A DNA stretch of 64,000 nucleotides, taken from positions 930,001-994,000 of the forward strand of contig CM050002.1 in the NCBI GenBank assembly GCA_016630955.3, written 5' to 3'. The notes below the pieces were generated by a model that did no database searches, had not been told where the DNA came from, and saw nothing but the letters and a program-made list of their open reading frames with translations. This DNA is from Didymella arachidicola. Its lineage: Eukaryota; Ascomycota; Dothideomycetes; Pleosporales; Didymellaceae. Within the stretch, counting starts at the first letter, position 1. Each line of letters starts with the position of its first letter. Of the stretch, positions 54,030-64,000 are shown one piece after another. The position numbers were made by a program, and so were the translations under genes.

Positions 54030-57000
54030 ATGTCTGCTGCTGTTGCCCCGGCGCATGGCCAGCAGCACTACCAGCAGTCCCCCCGAGCGCGACGACCCTC
54101 GACCGGCGCCTCCACCTCGTCGCCCCGCGCCCACCCGCCATCGACCCCCAACGCCGCCCCAGCCATGAGCAATGCTGCTGCTGCTGCTGCTGCTGCCGCC
54201 GCCGCCGCCACCGCCGCCGCCCCCTCGCCCGGCGGGCCCATGCCTCCCCCGCGCACCTCGTCGCACCGCTCCAGCCACGCCGCGCCCTCGTCCAGCCGCC
54301 GCGCCGCCGACAGCACCGCGAGCCGCCCGCAGCCCGGCCACAGCCGCTCGGCCACCGCCGTCGGCCAGCCCCCAATCGGCACCTCCCTGCCCCGCGAGGA
54401 GAGCACCGTCATCAACCGCATAGGCGTGTCCGACCCCCAGGACGACATCGCCCGCGAGCAGGCCCGCCAGGCCGAGCGCGCGCCCATCAACGCCGACGCC
54501 GACCTGACGCCCATCACCGGCCTCGGCCTCGTCGGCAGCGAGGGCGTCGACGACGGCGGCCGCGGCGCTGGCGGCAAGAGCAGGCAGGACCACTCCAAGA
54601 GCGAGGGCTCCGCCAAGCGCACCAAGTTTGGCAACTACATCCTGGGCCAGACGCTCGGCGAGGGCGAGTTCGGCAAGGTCAAGATGGGCTGGAAGCGCGA
54701 CAGCAGCGTCGAGGTCGCCATCAAGCTGATACGGCGCGAAACCCTGGGCAGCAACTCCAACCGCCTGGCCAAGATCTACCGCGAGATCCACATCCTGCGC
54801 GGCCTCGACCACCCGAATATTGTTCGTCTGCACGAGATGGTCGAGACGGAGCGACACATTGGCATCATCCTCGAGTATGCATCGGGCGGCGAGCTGTTCG
54901 ACTACATCCTCAACCATCGCTACCTCAAGGACGGCCCCGCCCGCAAGCTGTTCGCCCAGCTCATCTCGGGCGTCGGCTACCTCCACAAGAGGGGCATCGT
55001 GCACCGAGACCTGAAGCTCGAGAACCTGCTGCTAGACCGCAACAAGAACATCATCATCACCGACTTTGGCTTCGCCAACACCTTCGACCCCAAGGACGAG
55101 CTGAGCGAGGAGATCGAGTACAGGCTGGGCGACAAGGACTTCATACGGCAAATGGGCCTCGACAACCCCGAGACGCGCCGCGGTGACCTCATGCAGACCA
55201 GCTGTGGCAGTCCCTGCTATGCCGCGCCCGAGCTTGTCGTCAGCGACTCTCTCTACACCGGTTGCAAGGTCGATGTCTGGAGTTGTGGTGTCATTCTGGT
55301 GAGCTGTCTGGACGCCCTCCACCTGTGCAAGCTAACTATCAATAGTACGCCATGTTGGCTGGCTACCTGCCCTTCGACGACGACCCAGCAAATCCCGAGG
55401 GTGACAACATCAACCTCCTGTACAAATACATCGTCTCCACTCCCCTCACCTTCCCCGAATACGTCACGCCGCACGCCAGAGACCTTCTCAAGAGGATCCT
55501 TGTCCCCGACCCACGCAAGCGTGCCGATCTGTTCGAGGTGGCTCGCCACAGCTGGCTGGCAGACTACGCACATGTCGTTGGCTTCATCACCACCAGCAAT
55601 GCCGCCGAGGCGCCGCAGCAAGGCTCCGTCTATGCTAGTATGAAATTGCAGTCCAATCACCTTGGAAATACTGCTGACATTGCCGTAGAAGAGCCGTACG
55701 AGCAGCCACCCCCTCTCGCGAGGAGTGCATCCGTCCGCGAGCCGACCAAGACCCAGGCGCCCCCGTCTGCGCACGGTGGTCTTGCCAACAAGCGCGAGCA
55801 GATCAACTCGACAGCTGAGAAGCCAAAGACGTCCCGCGACAACAAGCGCCGAACCGTTCAAGTTGAATACGTTGCCCCGCAATCGCAGACACAACGCGGC
55901 GAAGCGTCACCGCCTGTCGATGCCACGCCAAAGGCTCGTCCTGCCGACCGAGTGCCTGTCGAGGCCACCAACGCGACTACAGACGGCTACCAATCTGCCT
56001 CCGGCTCGAGACCTCCTCGTTCTGCAAGCGGTGCAGCACCACCTCCTCCACAAGTCAGGCCAGGCAGCCAGGCGCAAAGATCAGTGTCGGATTACACTGC
56101 CTTTGGCACCGCACCTGCGGCAACGACGCGGCCGTCGACAGGCGGCACACTGGGTGGATCAAGAATGCCGTCGCGTGGCAACTCGTACGCGCAACCAGCG
56201 GCAGCTACGGTGGCGCCCACCAACGCTGAAGGTCGCTTCTCGCAACCCCAGAAGAAGAACTACTCCATCTCTGCTCCCTACCCTCCCCAAGAGCCTGTGG
56301 CCATGGGCGAGCCGAGCATTGGGCAGCCAAGCACTCAGCGCGTGCAATCTACACAGGTTGGACCCACTGGTGGCCATCCCAAGGGCAGCCACAAGCGCTC
56401 AAACACTGTAACAGAGACGCTTGGGCGCATGACATCCATGTTTGGTGGTCGTCAGAATTCTTACTCTCAGGACCCCAAGGGGTCCTTCACCTCCCAGGAC
56501 TCTTACAACCAGCATGGTGAGGAGCGCAGGCAGAAGAAGTACCCGCCCACGTCGATGCCCGCTGCCATGTCCAACGACAACTCGATAGGATCCTCAGGAC
56601 CACGACCTAGCACGGACTCGAAGCGCCGCCCATCCTTCAGCTTCTCCCGCAAGAACACAGACGACGGCACCAAGACATCCCGCCGCTTCTCCCTGCTTCC
56701 ATCTTCTTTCTCCAAGAACTTCGGCTCCCAGAGAGAGAGCATGCCTGCTGATGGCTACGGTCAACGCCGCGGATCCAACGCCGGCCGCGCCCGCAACGGC
56801 TCTCGCTCCGGCATGGCATTCGGTCGCGGCAACGAGTCCCGTTCTCCTAGTCAGAGCACAATGGGCAGCGGTGCCGTACCCGGGTTTTACGATGGCCAGC
56901 AGGACAGCAACTCTCGCATTCGTCACCCCAACGCCAGCACCCACTCCCATAGCGTAGCGGGCCCGTCTTCGGCGCCGCCTCAGCAGACACAATTCAACCA

Positions 57001-57334
57001 CCCCGATCAGGCTGCCATCGGCGATGACAAGTTCCCCAACCCTCGACAGCCCCACCCCAGCCAAGCACCCAACCAACCGTACGGCCAGCATCCCAACGAC
57101 AGCCAAGCCAGCGAGCAGATGACACCAACCCAGTCCCACGGATCGCAGCCGTCGCGCGCACAGTACCCTCCAGGCATGGGCGGCGAGCCCGAACAGCGCG
57201 GCGGCAAGCTCCAGAAGCACAGGAAGTTTGAAGACGCGTACGAGAGCACCGGCGGAAACAAGGGCAGCTCGGGCAGCAGCAAGAAGGTCATGGACTTTTT
57301 CCGCCAGATGGGCAGGAGACGAGCAGGGAAATGA
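54030..57334 (+). CDS. kin4: KIN4-like serine/threonine protein kinase
   Basis: Two exons, 54030-55298 and 55346-57334, give 1085 residues. The 47-nt intron has GCTAAC and ATAG and restores SCGVILYAMLAGYLPFDDD. The kinase domain spans about 203-492: LGEGEFGKV, catalytic Lys in VAIKLIRR, HRDLKLEN, TDFGFAN, and CGSPCYAAPE. The segments LEYASGGELFDYI and GYLPFDDDPANPEGD match yeast Kin4/Frk1 closely. Kin4 enforces the spindle position checkpoint. About 35 extra residues lie between DFG and the CGSP motif. The N-terminus has a poly-Ala run at about 48-62. The C-terminal ~590 residues are disordered and end in the basic amphipathic KKVMDFFRQMGRRRAGK, a candidate membrane or spindle-pole contact. 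The ATG at 54165 is an alternative start. Confidence 0.9.
54171..54228 (+). repeat. GCN trinucleotide repeat coding poly-Ala
   Basis: Seven GCT then GCC codons, broken once by ACC, code a run of Ala in the KIN4-like protein. The length is likely to vary between strains. Confidence 0.85.
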
Positions 57335-58513
57335 AGCGCGTCCAAACACCCAGAACAAAGCCATCATTCTTGACCTTATTGATCGACTCGACACATCTAC
57401 ACTGGCTGGCAGCACGCGCTGTCAACCACAACCCCCGACAAGACGCGCAAAGCACACGTAAATCTCGTTTTTTGTCCAAGTGCGTTCTTTTTTTTTTGCA
57501 AGCAAGCAAGCAAGCATCGCTGCGATGGATAGAGCGTTGGCGATAGCGTTAGCGTTAGCGAAGGAAAGGAAGGATTCGATGAGATAATATTTGCATTCCG
57601 GGCGTTTTTTCCCATTCTGGCGAGGCGTTCTTGTCTGTCCCCTTGTTATGCTACAAGTTCTGGGCGCTGATGCGTCTGTAATCTTTACTTTACTTCTCTT
57701 TGTACCTTTTTTTTCTTGAGAGAGATTGATCCGATGGGGTGGGTTTCAGCGAGAAGGCAGTGAGAAAGAGAAAGAAAGGAGAAATTGTAGGGATGGAACG
57801 GAAGGGTGTAGGTTAGTTCGTGTATACAAGCGTGGTAGGGTGGAATGGAGTGCTTCGACCGCTGCATTCTTGTCTTGTCTTGTCTCATCTTCTTCCCATC
57901 TCACGCATCTCGCCAACACCGCAGACCCTCACTCCACCTCTTCCCAGTGTTTTTTTTTTTTTGTGCATACCTCGTCCCCGTCCTCCCACAATACCCCCTC
58001 TTACTCCAAACCGCATTCCACCCACGCACCCATCATCCTCGCAAACAACCCGTCTCGCGCCAACACCTGCTCCCCGCTTCACTTCGCCCGCTCCCTCCTT
58101 CCCACATCTCTCGTCCATCACCCTCCCCCGTTTTCCACCTTGCCTCGCCTTCCCTCGCTACTCAACGCTCATCAACGAGGAAATCATCACATCAGCTCAG
58201 CTGTGCCGCACAAACCCTAGTCCGGTATTTAACATTTTCGCAACCCGCTGATTCTCTTCCAGGCATGATGAGTGGGCAGTATCTACACATTCCACGTGAA
58301 ACGAGCCGCCCCTCGTGGACTTTATTGACGAAGGTAAGATATCCGCGCATCTTCACCTTGCTTCAAGAACACCATCTAGCGGCTAGACTTCCTCGTGCGC
58401 TTTTTCGCGGCGCCGCGGCTGAACTGCAGCGCCAGGCTTAAGGACGAGCCTACGAACGAGGGAAAACTGGGTAGACGGGAGGTTGGGGGGTTGTCAGACA
58501 TCCGAATTTCAGC
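57335..58513. other. Intergenic, kinase 3' region and pyrimidine-rich tract
   Basis: CAAG repeats occur near 57500-57516 and GCGTTA repeats near 57546-57560. 57.85-58.2 kb is strongly C/T-rich on the plus strand, as in promoters of plus-strand genes. A frame starting ATGATGAGTGGGCAG at 58265 ends in a GTAAGA donor-like site and may be a first exon, but no convincing partner exon was found. Confidence 0.4.
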
Positions 58514-58741
58514 ATGAATGTCGTGTACGGTGCGGCGTATGGGTTTGCAACGGGTGAGCCGCTGTTTGCGCTGTTTCCGATTGCGTTGTACTTGGGCAAC
58601 TTCACGACCAACGCGATTCCACCAAAGGAAGAGTATCTTGTGGGGAAGTATGGGAGGGGTCGGAGGGGTATCGCAGGGTTGTTGGTGGAAACTGTTGGCT
58701 GGAGTGTGTTGAGGATGGAGGGTGGGTGGTGGCGGTGGTAG
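58514..58741 (+). CDS. Possible small hydrophobic protein or exon, unknown
   Basis: 75 residues from an ATG directly after TTTCAGC, so it could be a second exon. The composition is coding-like with G/C third positions, and a hydrophobic core (GEPLFALFPIALYLG) is present. A longer frame overlaps on the other strand (58897-58376), and only one of the two can be real. No family is recognised. Confidence 0.3.
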   Translation: MNVVYGAAYGFATGEPLFALFPIALYLGNFTTNAIPPKEEYLVGKYGRGRRGIAGLLVETVGWSVLRMEGGWWRW

Positions 58742-58970
58742 GCAGTCGGCGTGGAGCTGTTCGGGCTTGGAACTGTTTGGCCTGGCAGGGTAAGCTAGTG
58801 CTTGCATGGTATCAAGTCCAACATCTAATGCACTGTCGTAGAAGCAACACTGTCTCACACTGACGCAGCACTGGAAGGAAACATCTCCAAGCCACACTCA
58901 GTACGCATCCACCCCCCAACATCTTCACCAAACACACCGAACCCACAAACCCTCAACCATTCCACCCCAC

Positions 58971-59583
58971 CTAATCAACCCTCTTCCAGAAAAGCACCCC
59001 CCTATACCCTCCCCCCCTCTCACTCCCAATCCTCAACCACGTCTCCCCTCCCTCTTTGATAACCGTATAATTCCTCCTCTGGCTCGTCCCCACCCAAGTC
59101 GGCACATTCGCCGCCGTCAGCGGCCCATGAAAAACCTGTCCCTCAGTCTCACTCGCGGGCAACGCCTCATTCACCGAAAACGGCCCCGCATACCCCAGAC
59201 TATGCTTGCCCACGAGCGCCCAGTCCGCGTCTGAATCATTGGCTTGGAACGGGAAGGTAAGGTTCGGACGCAGCTCCGGTTCCGTGGCCGTGATGGTGGC
59301 GCTCATGTAGCCGGAGCGCGAGTAGGTTAGGATGCCGACGGGGGCGGTGCCGTAGGCGGCGTCGGGGATGGGGGCATTGTTTAGGGTGCTGGGGGGGTTA
59401 GGTTGTGGGGGAGGGGGAGGGGGGGAGTAAGGACCTGCTGGTGTTGACGAGGGTGTAGGTGCCTGCTAGGGCGTTGATGATGGATTGGGTGTTGGATGGT
59501 TTGGAGCCGGGGGGTGGGTTGGGGAGGGCGGAGGTGAGGGTTGCTGTTGCGGAGAGCGCTAGGAGGGTGGGAGTGAAGTGCAT
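58971..59583 (-). CDS. Secreted lipocalin-like domain protein
   Basis: Two exons, 59583-59435 and 59388-58971, give 188 residues. A signal peptide covers the first ~19 residues (MHFTPTLLALSATATLTSA). The junction reads LVNTSSTLNNAPIPDAAYG. The pattern ALAGTYTLVNTS ... PVGILTYSRSGYMSATI fits the fungal lipocalin-like domain, a single beta-barrel of about 150 residues. Two or three Asn-x-Ser/Thr sites are present. The donor GTCCTT is not typical, so the splice site is less sure. A possible TATAAAA lies 110 bp upstream. Such proteins may bind small hydrophobic ligands; the ligand is unknown. Confidence 0.78.
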
Positions 59584-59692
59584 GTTTGGGAGAGTATGTG
59601 GGTTTGGGGCTTCGTGGGAGACAATGTGCGCCTCGTTGGCTTGGGAATCAGGTTGAGTTGGAGCTTTTCTCAGCGCAGCGGCTGTGCCTGAG

Positions 59693-59703
59693 GTTTTATA
59701 CCC
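59693..59703 (-). promoter_or_regulatory. TATA box of the lipocalin-like gene
   Basis: On the minus strand the sequence reads GGGTATAAAACC, about 110 bp upstream of the ATG at 59583. The match and distance are typical of a strongly regulated fungal promoter. Confidence 0.6.
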
Positions 59704-60841
59704 TTTTCCTTGATCCCATGCTTTTTGACTGTTCGCATTCAAGTCTGTGTTCGTCCGAGTCTTGACCCTGGATAGGAGAATCAAGGGTCCTGGACGCCAT
59801 GCTCATTGGGATCAAGCCGCGATGCCCCTGACACCAATCCGTAATGTTTCTGGTCGGGGCCGCATCCACATTGGTAACATCCAAGAAGTTTCAAGCAAGG
59901 TAATTAGATATTTCCGAGAGTGGCGCCATGGGTTCGGTCTCACTGTTTCGCGGGGAAACTCTTAGTAAGTATCACCGCCGAGACAATCATATCGGATACG
60001 AGGCTCGCTTTTCTGCTCGACATCAGACGCTGGATGGGATTGTAAAAGCGAATGTACGGAATTTTGGGAGCTGAGATCGAGGGTCGTAGGTCTGATTTGA
60101 GTGTAACGGGCGGCTTGCACGCCCCAAGGATGTACCCAGCCCTACCAAGTACCCCGCACTCGCCAACCTAGCCCAACGGTCAAGTGGTGCGCTCCGCGGC
60201 CTTGGTAGTGAACACGAGCCTGCTCACCTTACAAATCACGTCCGAACGTCGCCAGAGTCGTGCGTGAAATCTTCAAACAACCTCAGCCCCTCGAACTTGT
60301 CAGCAAGCTTACTCACCTTTGCGCCACCCTCCTTGCGAATGCCTTCTGGGAGTCCACATACAAATCCGTCAGCACTTCATCTCCGACGCGATGATGCATT
60401 CTGCCAGCGAGGAACGGTTCAAAACTCGAGTCTATTGTCGTGATATTACCAGTCTGCGGCGCAAGAGATAGATGTGTGGGCACAATGCCAGCGAGATGCT
60501 CTAGCAAATGGATACTTTCTCTCTACAGTCTGAGCAGAGCTGCGAAAGAAATCTCCGGCTCGGGTCAATCGCAGCTTAGTGCACGATCATGTCGTTCGAG
60601 TGCAGCACTGCGGCATTGAAGATGCAGCCTATGACGAGCTCAAGGAATAGGTCGGCGCGTAATCGTACATGAGGCGCTTTGGCTGCTTGATGAAAGAGGA
60701 GAAAATGGTACGAGATGTGCTGTCGGTTGAGGAACGAGAGTGGAGGTGGATGATCTTTGGTGGGTTGAGGAAAGGTCGAAAGAAGATGAGTAAAGTCGTG
60801 TGATAGAGGGCTTAAAGAGGTGAGAGGGTTCTGAATGGAAG
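59704..60841. other. Intergenic or decayed 3' part of the Zn2Cys6 gene
   Basis: Short minus-strand frames (60857-60576 and 60507-60313) might be exon remnants of the upstream transcription factor, but no continuous frame could be built. No RNA gene or repeat is seen. Confidence 0.35.
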
Positions 60842-62618
60842 TCACAGTGGTCTGCACTGAAGGAGCGAAGGATGAGTAGCCCTGTTGACATTGTTGCTGA
60901 GCGAGTGAGACAGGTCATATGCCCGTGCTAGTAGTTGTTGGTATTTTGCTTCCACGAGCGAAGGTATCATCCGTCCGACCAGAGGCGCGCCGACCTCCGT
61001 GTTGCATACTGCCAGGCACTCTTGTGCGATGGTCGGAAACTTGCACAAGACTGTAATTGTTCGGCCCAGGCAAGTCGGCGCCTGATGCACGGGCTCGCAC
61101 TCATCGTGCGTTGCGAAAGTGTCGAATCTGCCGTCGGGAATAGGAAAGTTTGGCTGGCATCTGATCGGCGGCTTTTGAAAGAAGCTCGCACGAAACCTGC
61201 ACGAGGTAAGCGTGCTGTCCGGAAGTCCCAGGGTGTGGCCGCCTACGATTGCCAGCCGCACTTGCCCCAAGCCACGTGTGCCTGGTCTCCCATCTCGTCT
61301 TCGTCCAGATCCCTGATGTAATCAGTGAGAGAATCTGTCTGCGCAATATCGTGGAGTTGCATTCGCGTTGCCATTGCACGAGCGTCGGTGACTAGCTGAT
61401 GGGCCTGTAGAAAAGAATTGATTAAAGAGTATTCAATTCAAGTAGGCATGCTGCTCACCCCAAGCTCATTTCTACCATCCCACCTAGTCGCCAGAGAAAG
61501 GCAGTTGAGGGCGGCTAGTGTTGTGGTTGTATCGGACGAACGTTCGGCGGGGCAAAGCTTGATCGCTTCTTCTATAAAGAGGGTGATGAAGGGGTCGACT
61601 CGCAAATCCACGGCACTATACGATTGCTGCACCTGTCAAAAAGCGTTCGTGAGGAGTGGAGCTGGTAGACGTACGCAAGCCAGCGACATAAAAGAATGAA
61701 ACAAGAAGGATGAGCAGAAGTTCAACCCTTGCCCGACCAGGTCGCAGAGGAAGAGATCGGCATCGAAGAGACCAAGTACTGGATGACCAGTCTGCAGGAA
61801 GTGTGATATCGTTCGAGCTGCTAGCGCATTGTCGATTGGTACCCGGGTCCAATAGCCTACGGTGAGTAGCTCCAGACGAGGATTGCAGTACGTGTTGGGG
61901 TCGGAGGGTGGTCTTGGGGTACCACTCAATGATGTGTTCTGAGTGGACCCTCGTAGCAGACTTGCTGGCACTATCGACGACGGACTGGGTGACTCTAAGA
62001 CAGGATACGTCGTCGGTTGAAGCATTGCTAGCTCGAATTCAATGCCAGTTTCGGTCGGTGGCAAGGCGGTCCGTGCCGAAGCATGCTCCGGCAGATGGCT
62101 TTGGCCATCCATGCGGCCCTGGTACGGTGATATTGCAGCATGGAGGCTCTCAGTCAACCGCAACCGATGTACTATGGCCAAGACCTCGGTGTCTGGTGCG
62201 TTTCGGATGGCCTCGATGAAGCCCGTCTGCTCTCGCAGTTGGCGTTGGAGAGTTTCTACCGTGCTCTTGAGAGCCATTGTCGGGGTAGCGTCTGCATCGT
62301 CAGACAGGTAGATGCACGGCACACAGGACCGCGAGCAGCGAGTGCAATCGGGTCGAGCTCCATCACACTACGACTTGCTGTCAGCGTCCGGAGCTGTTTC
62401 CTGACAACAGGCACCACGCAGGTACTAAGGTAAGATGGTGACAGCTCCAGATACGACTCGGGCCTACGTACCCCTACTCTCTTTAGACGGCAGTGATTGC
62501 AGGCTAATCGTGCTTTCTTCTTCTTCTTCTTTCGCGGTTCACTGCCGCTGGGTTCTAGCGGTCCGCCTGGTGGTGCCGGAGCAAGGGGTCTGAAGACAGA
62601 TTGCATGACTGCTGACAT
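60842..62618 (-). CDS. Zn2Cys6 fungal transcription factor, C-terminus short or decayed
   Basis: Five exons: 62618-62472, 62367-61675, 61632-61459, 61404-61262 and 61196-60842, giving 503 residues. The first junction builds the zinc cluster from KKKKKKARLACNHCRLKRVG plus CDGARPDCTRCSRSCVPC, with spacing C-x2-C-x6-C-x6-C-x2-C-x6-C. A linker and coiled region (TVETLQRQLREQ) follow. The middle-homology region has FFQKPPIRCQPNFPIPDGRF and APLVGRMIPSLVEAKYQQLLA. Relatives with this pattern usually run to 650-800 residues, so the stop at 60844 looks early. It is a nuclear DNA-binding regulator with unknown targets. Exons 1-5 are well supported by frame, and the 3' end is not. Confidence 0.75.
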
Positions 62619-64000
62619 TGATTCATCTGGTCTGATATGTCAAGGGATATGTAGTCGGCACAACTGATTCAGAGATTGATGTCATATTCGATGTCGTCCT
62701 GCCGGAGAATGTGTACTTTTGCCTGCACGATGGGTGCCTTGACGGCTTCCGTGCATGCCAGCCCGTATAGCCTGGATGTGAGTGCCGAGCGAATTGTATG
62801 AAAGCGCTTAGCGTATCGATGCCACCGAAGCGCTCATAATCGACCTTGCAAGAATACCTAGTAAGGTAACCGAAACGGCTAGCGCCTGTGGGGTCTGGAA
62901 GTAGTGGGACCCGTTACACCAGGAAGGGTTCCCAGCAGATAAGAATTTACTGTGGTAGTCGGGGTATATATTGTGAGTGAAGACGATGACAAGGGTTTTC
63001 GGTCGTAATTTTCAGCTGTCTTAGGCACTGATATGATGTGTTTTTAATACTCTTCTTGTCCTAGAGGCTGTAAATTAAGCAGATTGCAGCGTTAAGCACT
63101 GTATTTCATCCGATAGTAGGCAGGCACTCACAACATAACGCAATGGGACATTACTAATAACTCGCTGCCATCCTGCCGAGCCGCTAGCCTTCACCGAGAT
63201 ACTCTCGAAGAAACAGGTGGTCGGCCACAACATCTGCACGACACAGTCATCCCGAGAGCAGCCGAGGAGGCCCTCCGTTAACGGGGAATGACGACACCAG
63301 TGGGGCCTGAGGCTGGTTGTCGCATGAAAAACCCTCGATCTCGTTATCGAGGAAAGATATGTCTGATCTCCCGGGGATTCAAGTGATCCTAGCTGACCTG
63401 GATGTCCAGACAGACCCTGCTTGAGCCAAGAGTCTCGACTCTAGACCAACTTGGCCCATCAACGACGTCATTCGGCAGCTAAGCAACGTGGCAGGCGGGT
63501 ACGAATACGCTTCCCCAGACGCAATCATCGCTGGCTTCGTCATTTGGGTTCACATGAGGTCAGCCGAAGCGGTGGCGGGGGAGTGGGATTAGCAAGGTGA
63601 ACAAATGAGGAAGTCGAGGTTGTTTGCCGACTGGTGGGCGTAACTCCCGGCTATTCGTGCGCGCTCTAAGTGATACGCACATGCTCCTTCGAAGGATGAA
63701 GTGGTGCCATTGCTACAGGAGCGCACATACTTTTGAAGATAGGGTTCGATTGATGTTTGTTTTCGTGGGACGAGACTGAGATTGTTGTGTTGTGACTGCC
63801 AAACTACCTACAGCGCCAGACTTGCACTTGCCTCTCTGACAGATGTTGTCGGGTCTTTCCCTACTCATCAAGCCTTGAAGTTACGATACACACTTGCCTA
63901 TCATTCGTGCCCTCAATACTGAGCAGAATATAGGGCCATCCGTCCGTCTCAATGGGTTGGTATGAGGTTCGTAAGGAACCTGGTCGTTCAACTGCGCTGC
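62619..64000. other. Intergenic, nothing recognised to window end
   Basis: Short frames only. A small 7-bp-stem inverted repeat, CCTCGAT...ATCGAGG, lies at about 63334-63353. No terminal repeat, tRNA or coding domain is apparent. Confidence 0.45.

Noticed and set aside
53508..55004. 498-codon minus-strand frame
   Set aside because: Antisense shadow of the kinase exon and its GC-rich leader; Ala/Gly/Arg-only composition.
53192..55186. 664-codon plus-strand frame rich in Arg/Pro/His
   Set aside because: It overlaps the KIN4-like coding exon in another frame. The composition is that of a GC-rich shadow with no domain.
1..64000. CRISPR arrays, operons, integrons
   Set aside because: The window is fungal nuclear DNA, and no regularly spaced repeats were seen.

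Overview
The window is nuclear DNA of a filamentous ascomycete (Pezizomycotina). A Dothideomycete-like host is my inference from the gene types and is not proven. The signs are short introns of about 46-80 nt with GTRNGY donors and CTAAC-like branch points, a Zn2Cys6 factor, an RTA1-family protein, DUF3292, a KIN4-type kinase, an SFP1-type regulator, fungal permeases, and Tad/I-like LINE and Fot1/pogo elements. About 17 protein genes can be modelled with reasonable support. Exon boundaries were derived by hand from reading frame, splice sites and domain continuity.

Layout. 1-8888 is a nest of transposons on the minus strand. A Fot1/pogo element (7658-8888, broken) carries a 5'-truncated LINE copy A (1-1619). 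A complete LINE copy B (1620-7643) was later inserted exactly at the A/pogo junction, and a 14-bp target-site duplication marks that event. 8.9-11.5 kb holds a weak small ORF and an RTA1-like membrane protein. 11.5-17.2 kb is gene-poor and contains a perfect 30-bp palindrome. 17.2-19.1 kb is an SFP1-like ribosome-biogenesis regulator. 21.6-24.1 kb has an acetoacetate-decarboxylase-like protein and an unknown protein. 24.8-28.8 kb holds a monocarboxylate-type MFS transporter and an amino-acid permease in tandem. 29.0-29.8 kb encodes a secreted disordered protein. 30.2-32.3 kb is a structurally complete Fot1/pogo element. 32.9-36.8 kb has a DUF3292/GRAM-like membrane protein and a Dal5-type MFS transporter. 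37.6-42.4 kb has an unknown Cys/His-containing protein, an APH-fold kinase-like protein and a glycine-zipper protein. 42.7-46.1 kb is a GH31 alpha-glucosidase. 46.9-48.8 kb is a single-pass membrane protein. 49.5-52.4 kb is a divergent redox pair, a PrxQ-type peroxiredoxin and a Rieske/AIF-like oxidoreductase. 54.0-57.3 kb is a KIN4-like kinase. 59.0-59.6 kb is a secreted lipocalin-like protein. 60.8-62.6 kb is a Zn2Cys6 factor with a short C-terminus. 62.6-64.0 kb shows nothing recognisable.

How the genes relate. There is no biosynthetic cluster. Functional pairing is plausible only for the peroxiredoxin and AIF-like genes, which share a 368-bp divergent promoter, and loosely for the adjacent nutrient transporters. 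The most informative signals are in the repeats: insertion order, mosaic divergence between LINE copies, and nonsense changes that are all C-to-T at CpA, the classic repeat-induced point mutation (RIP) dinucleotide.
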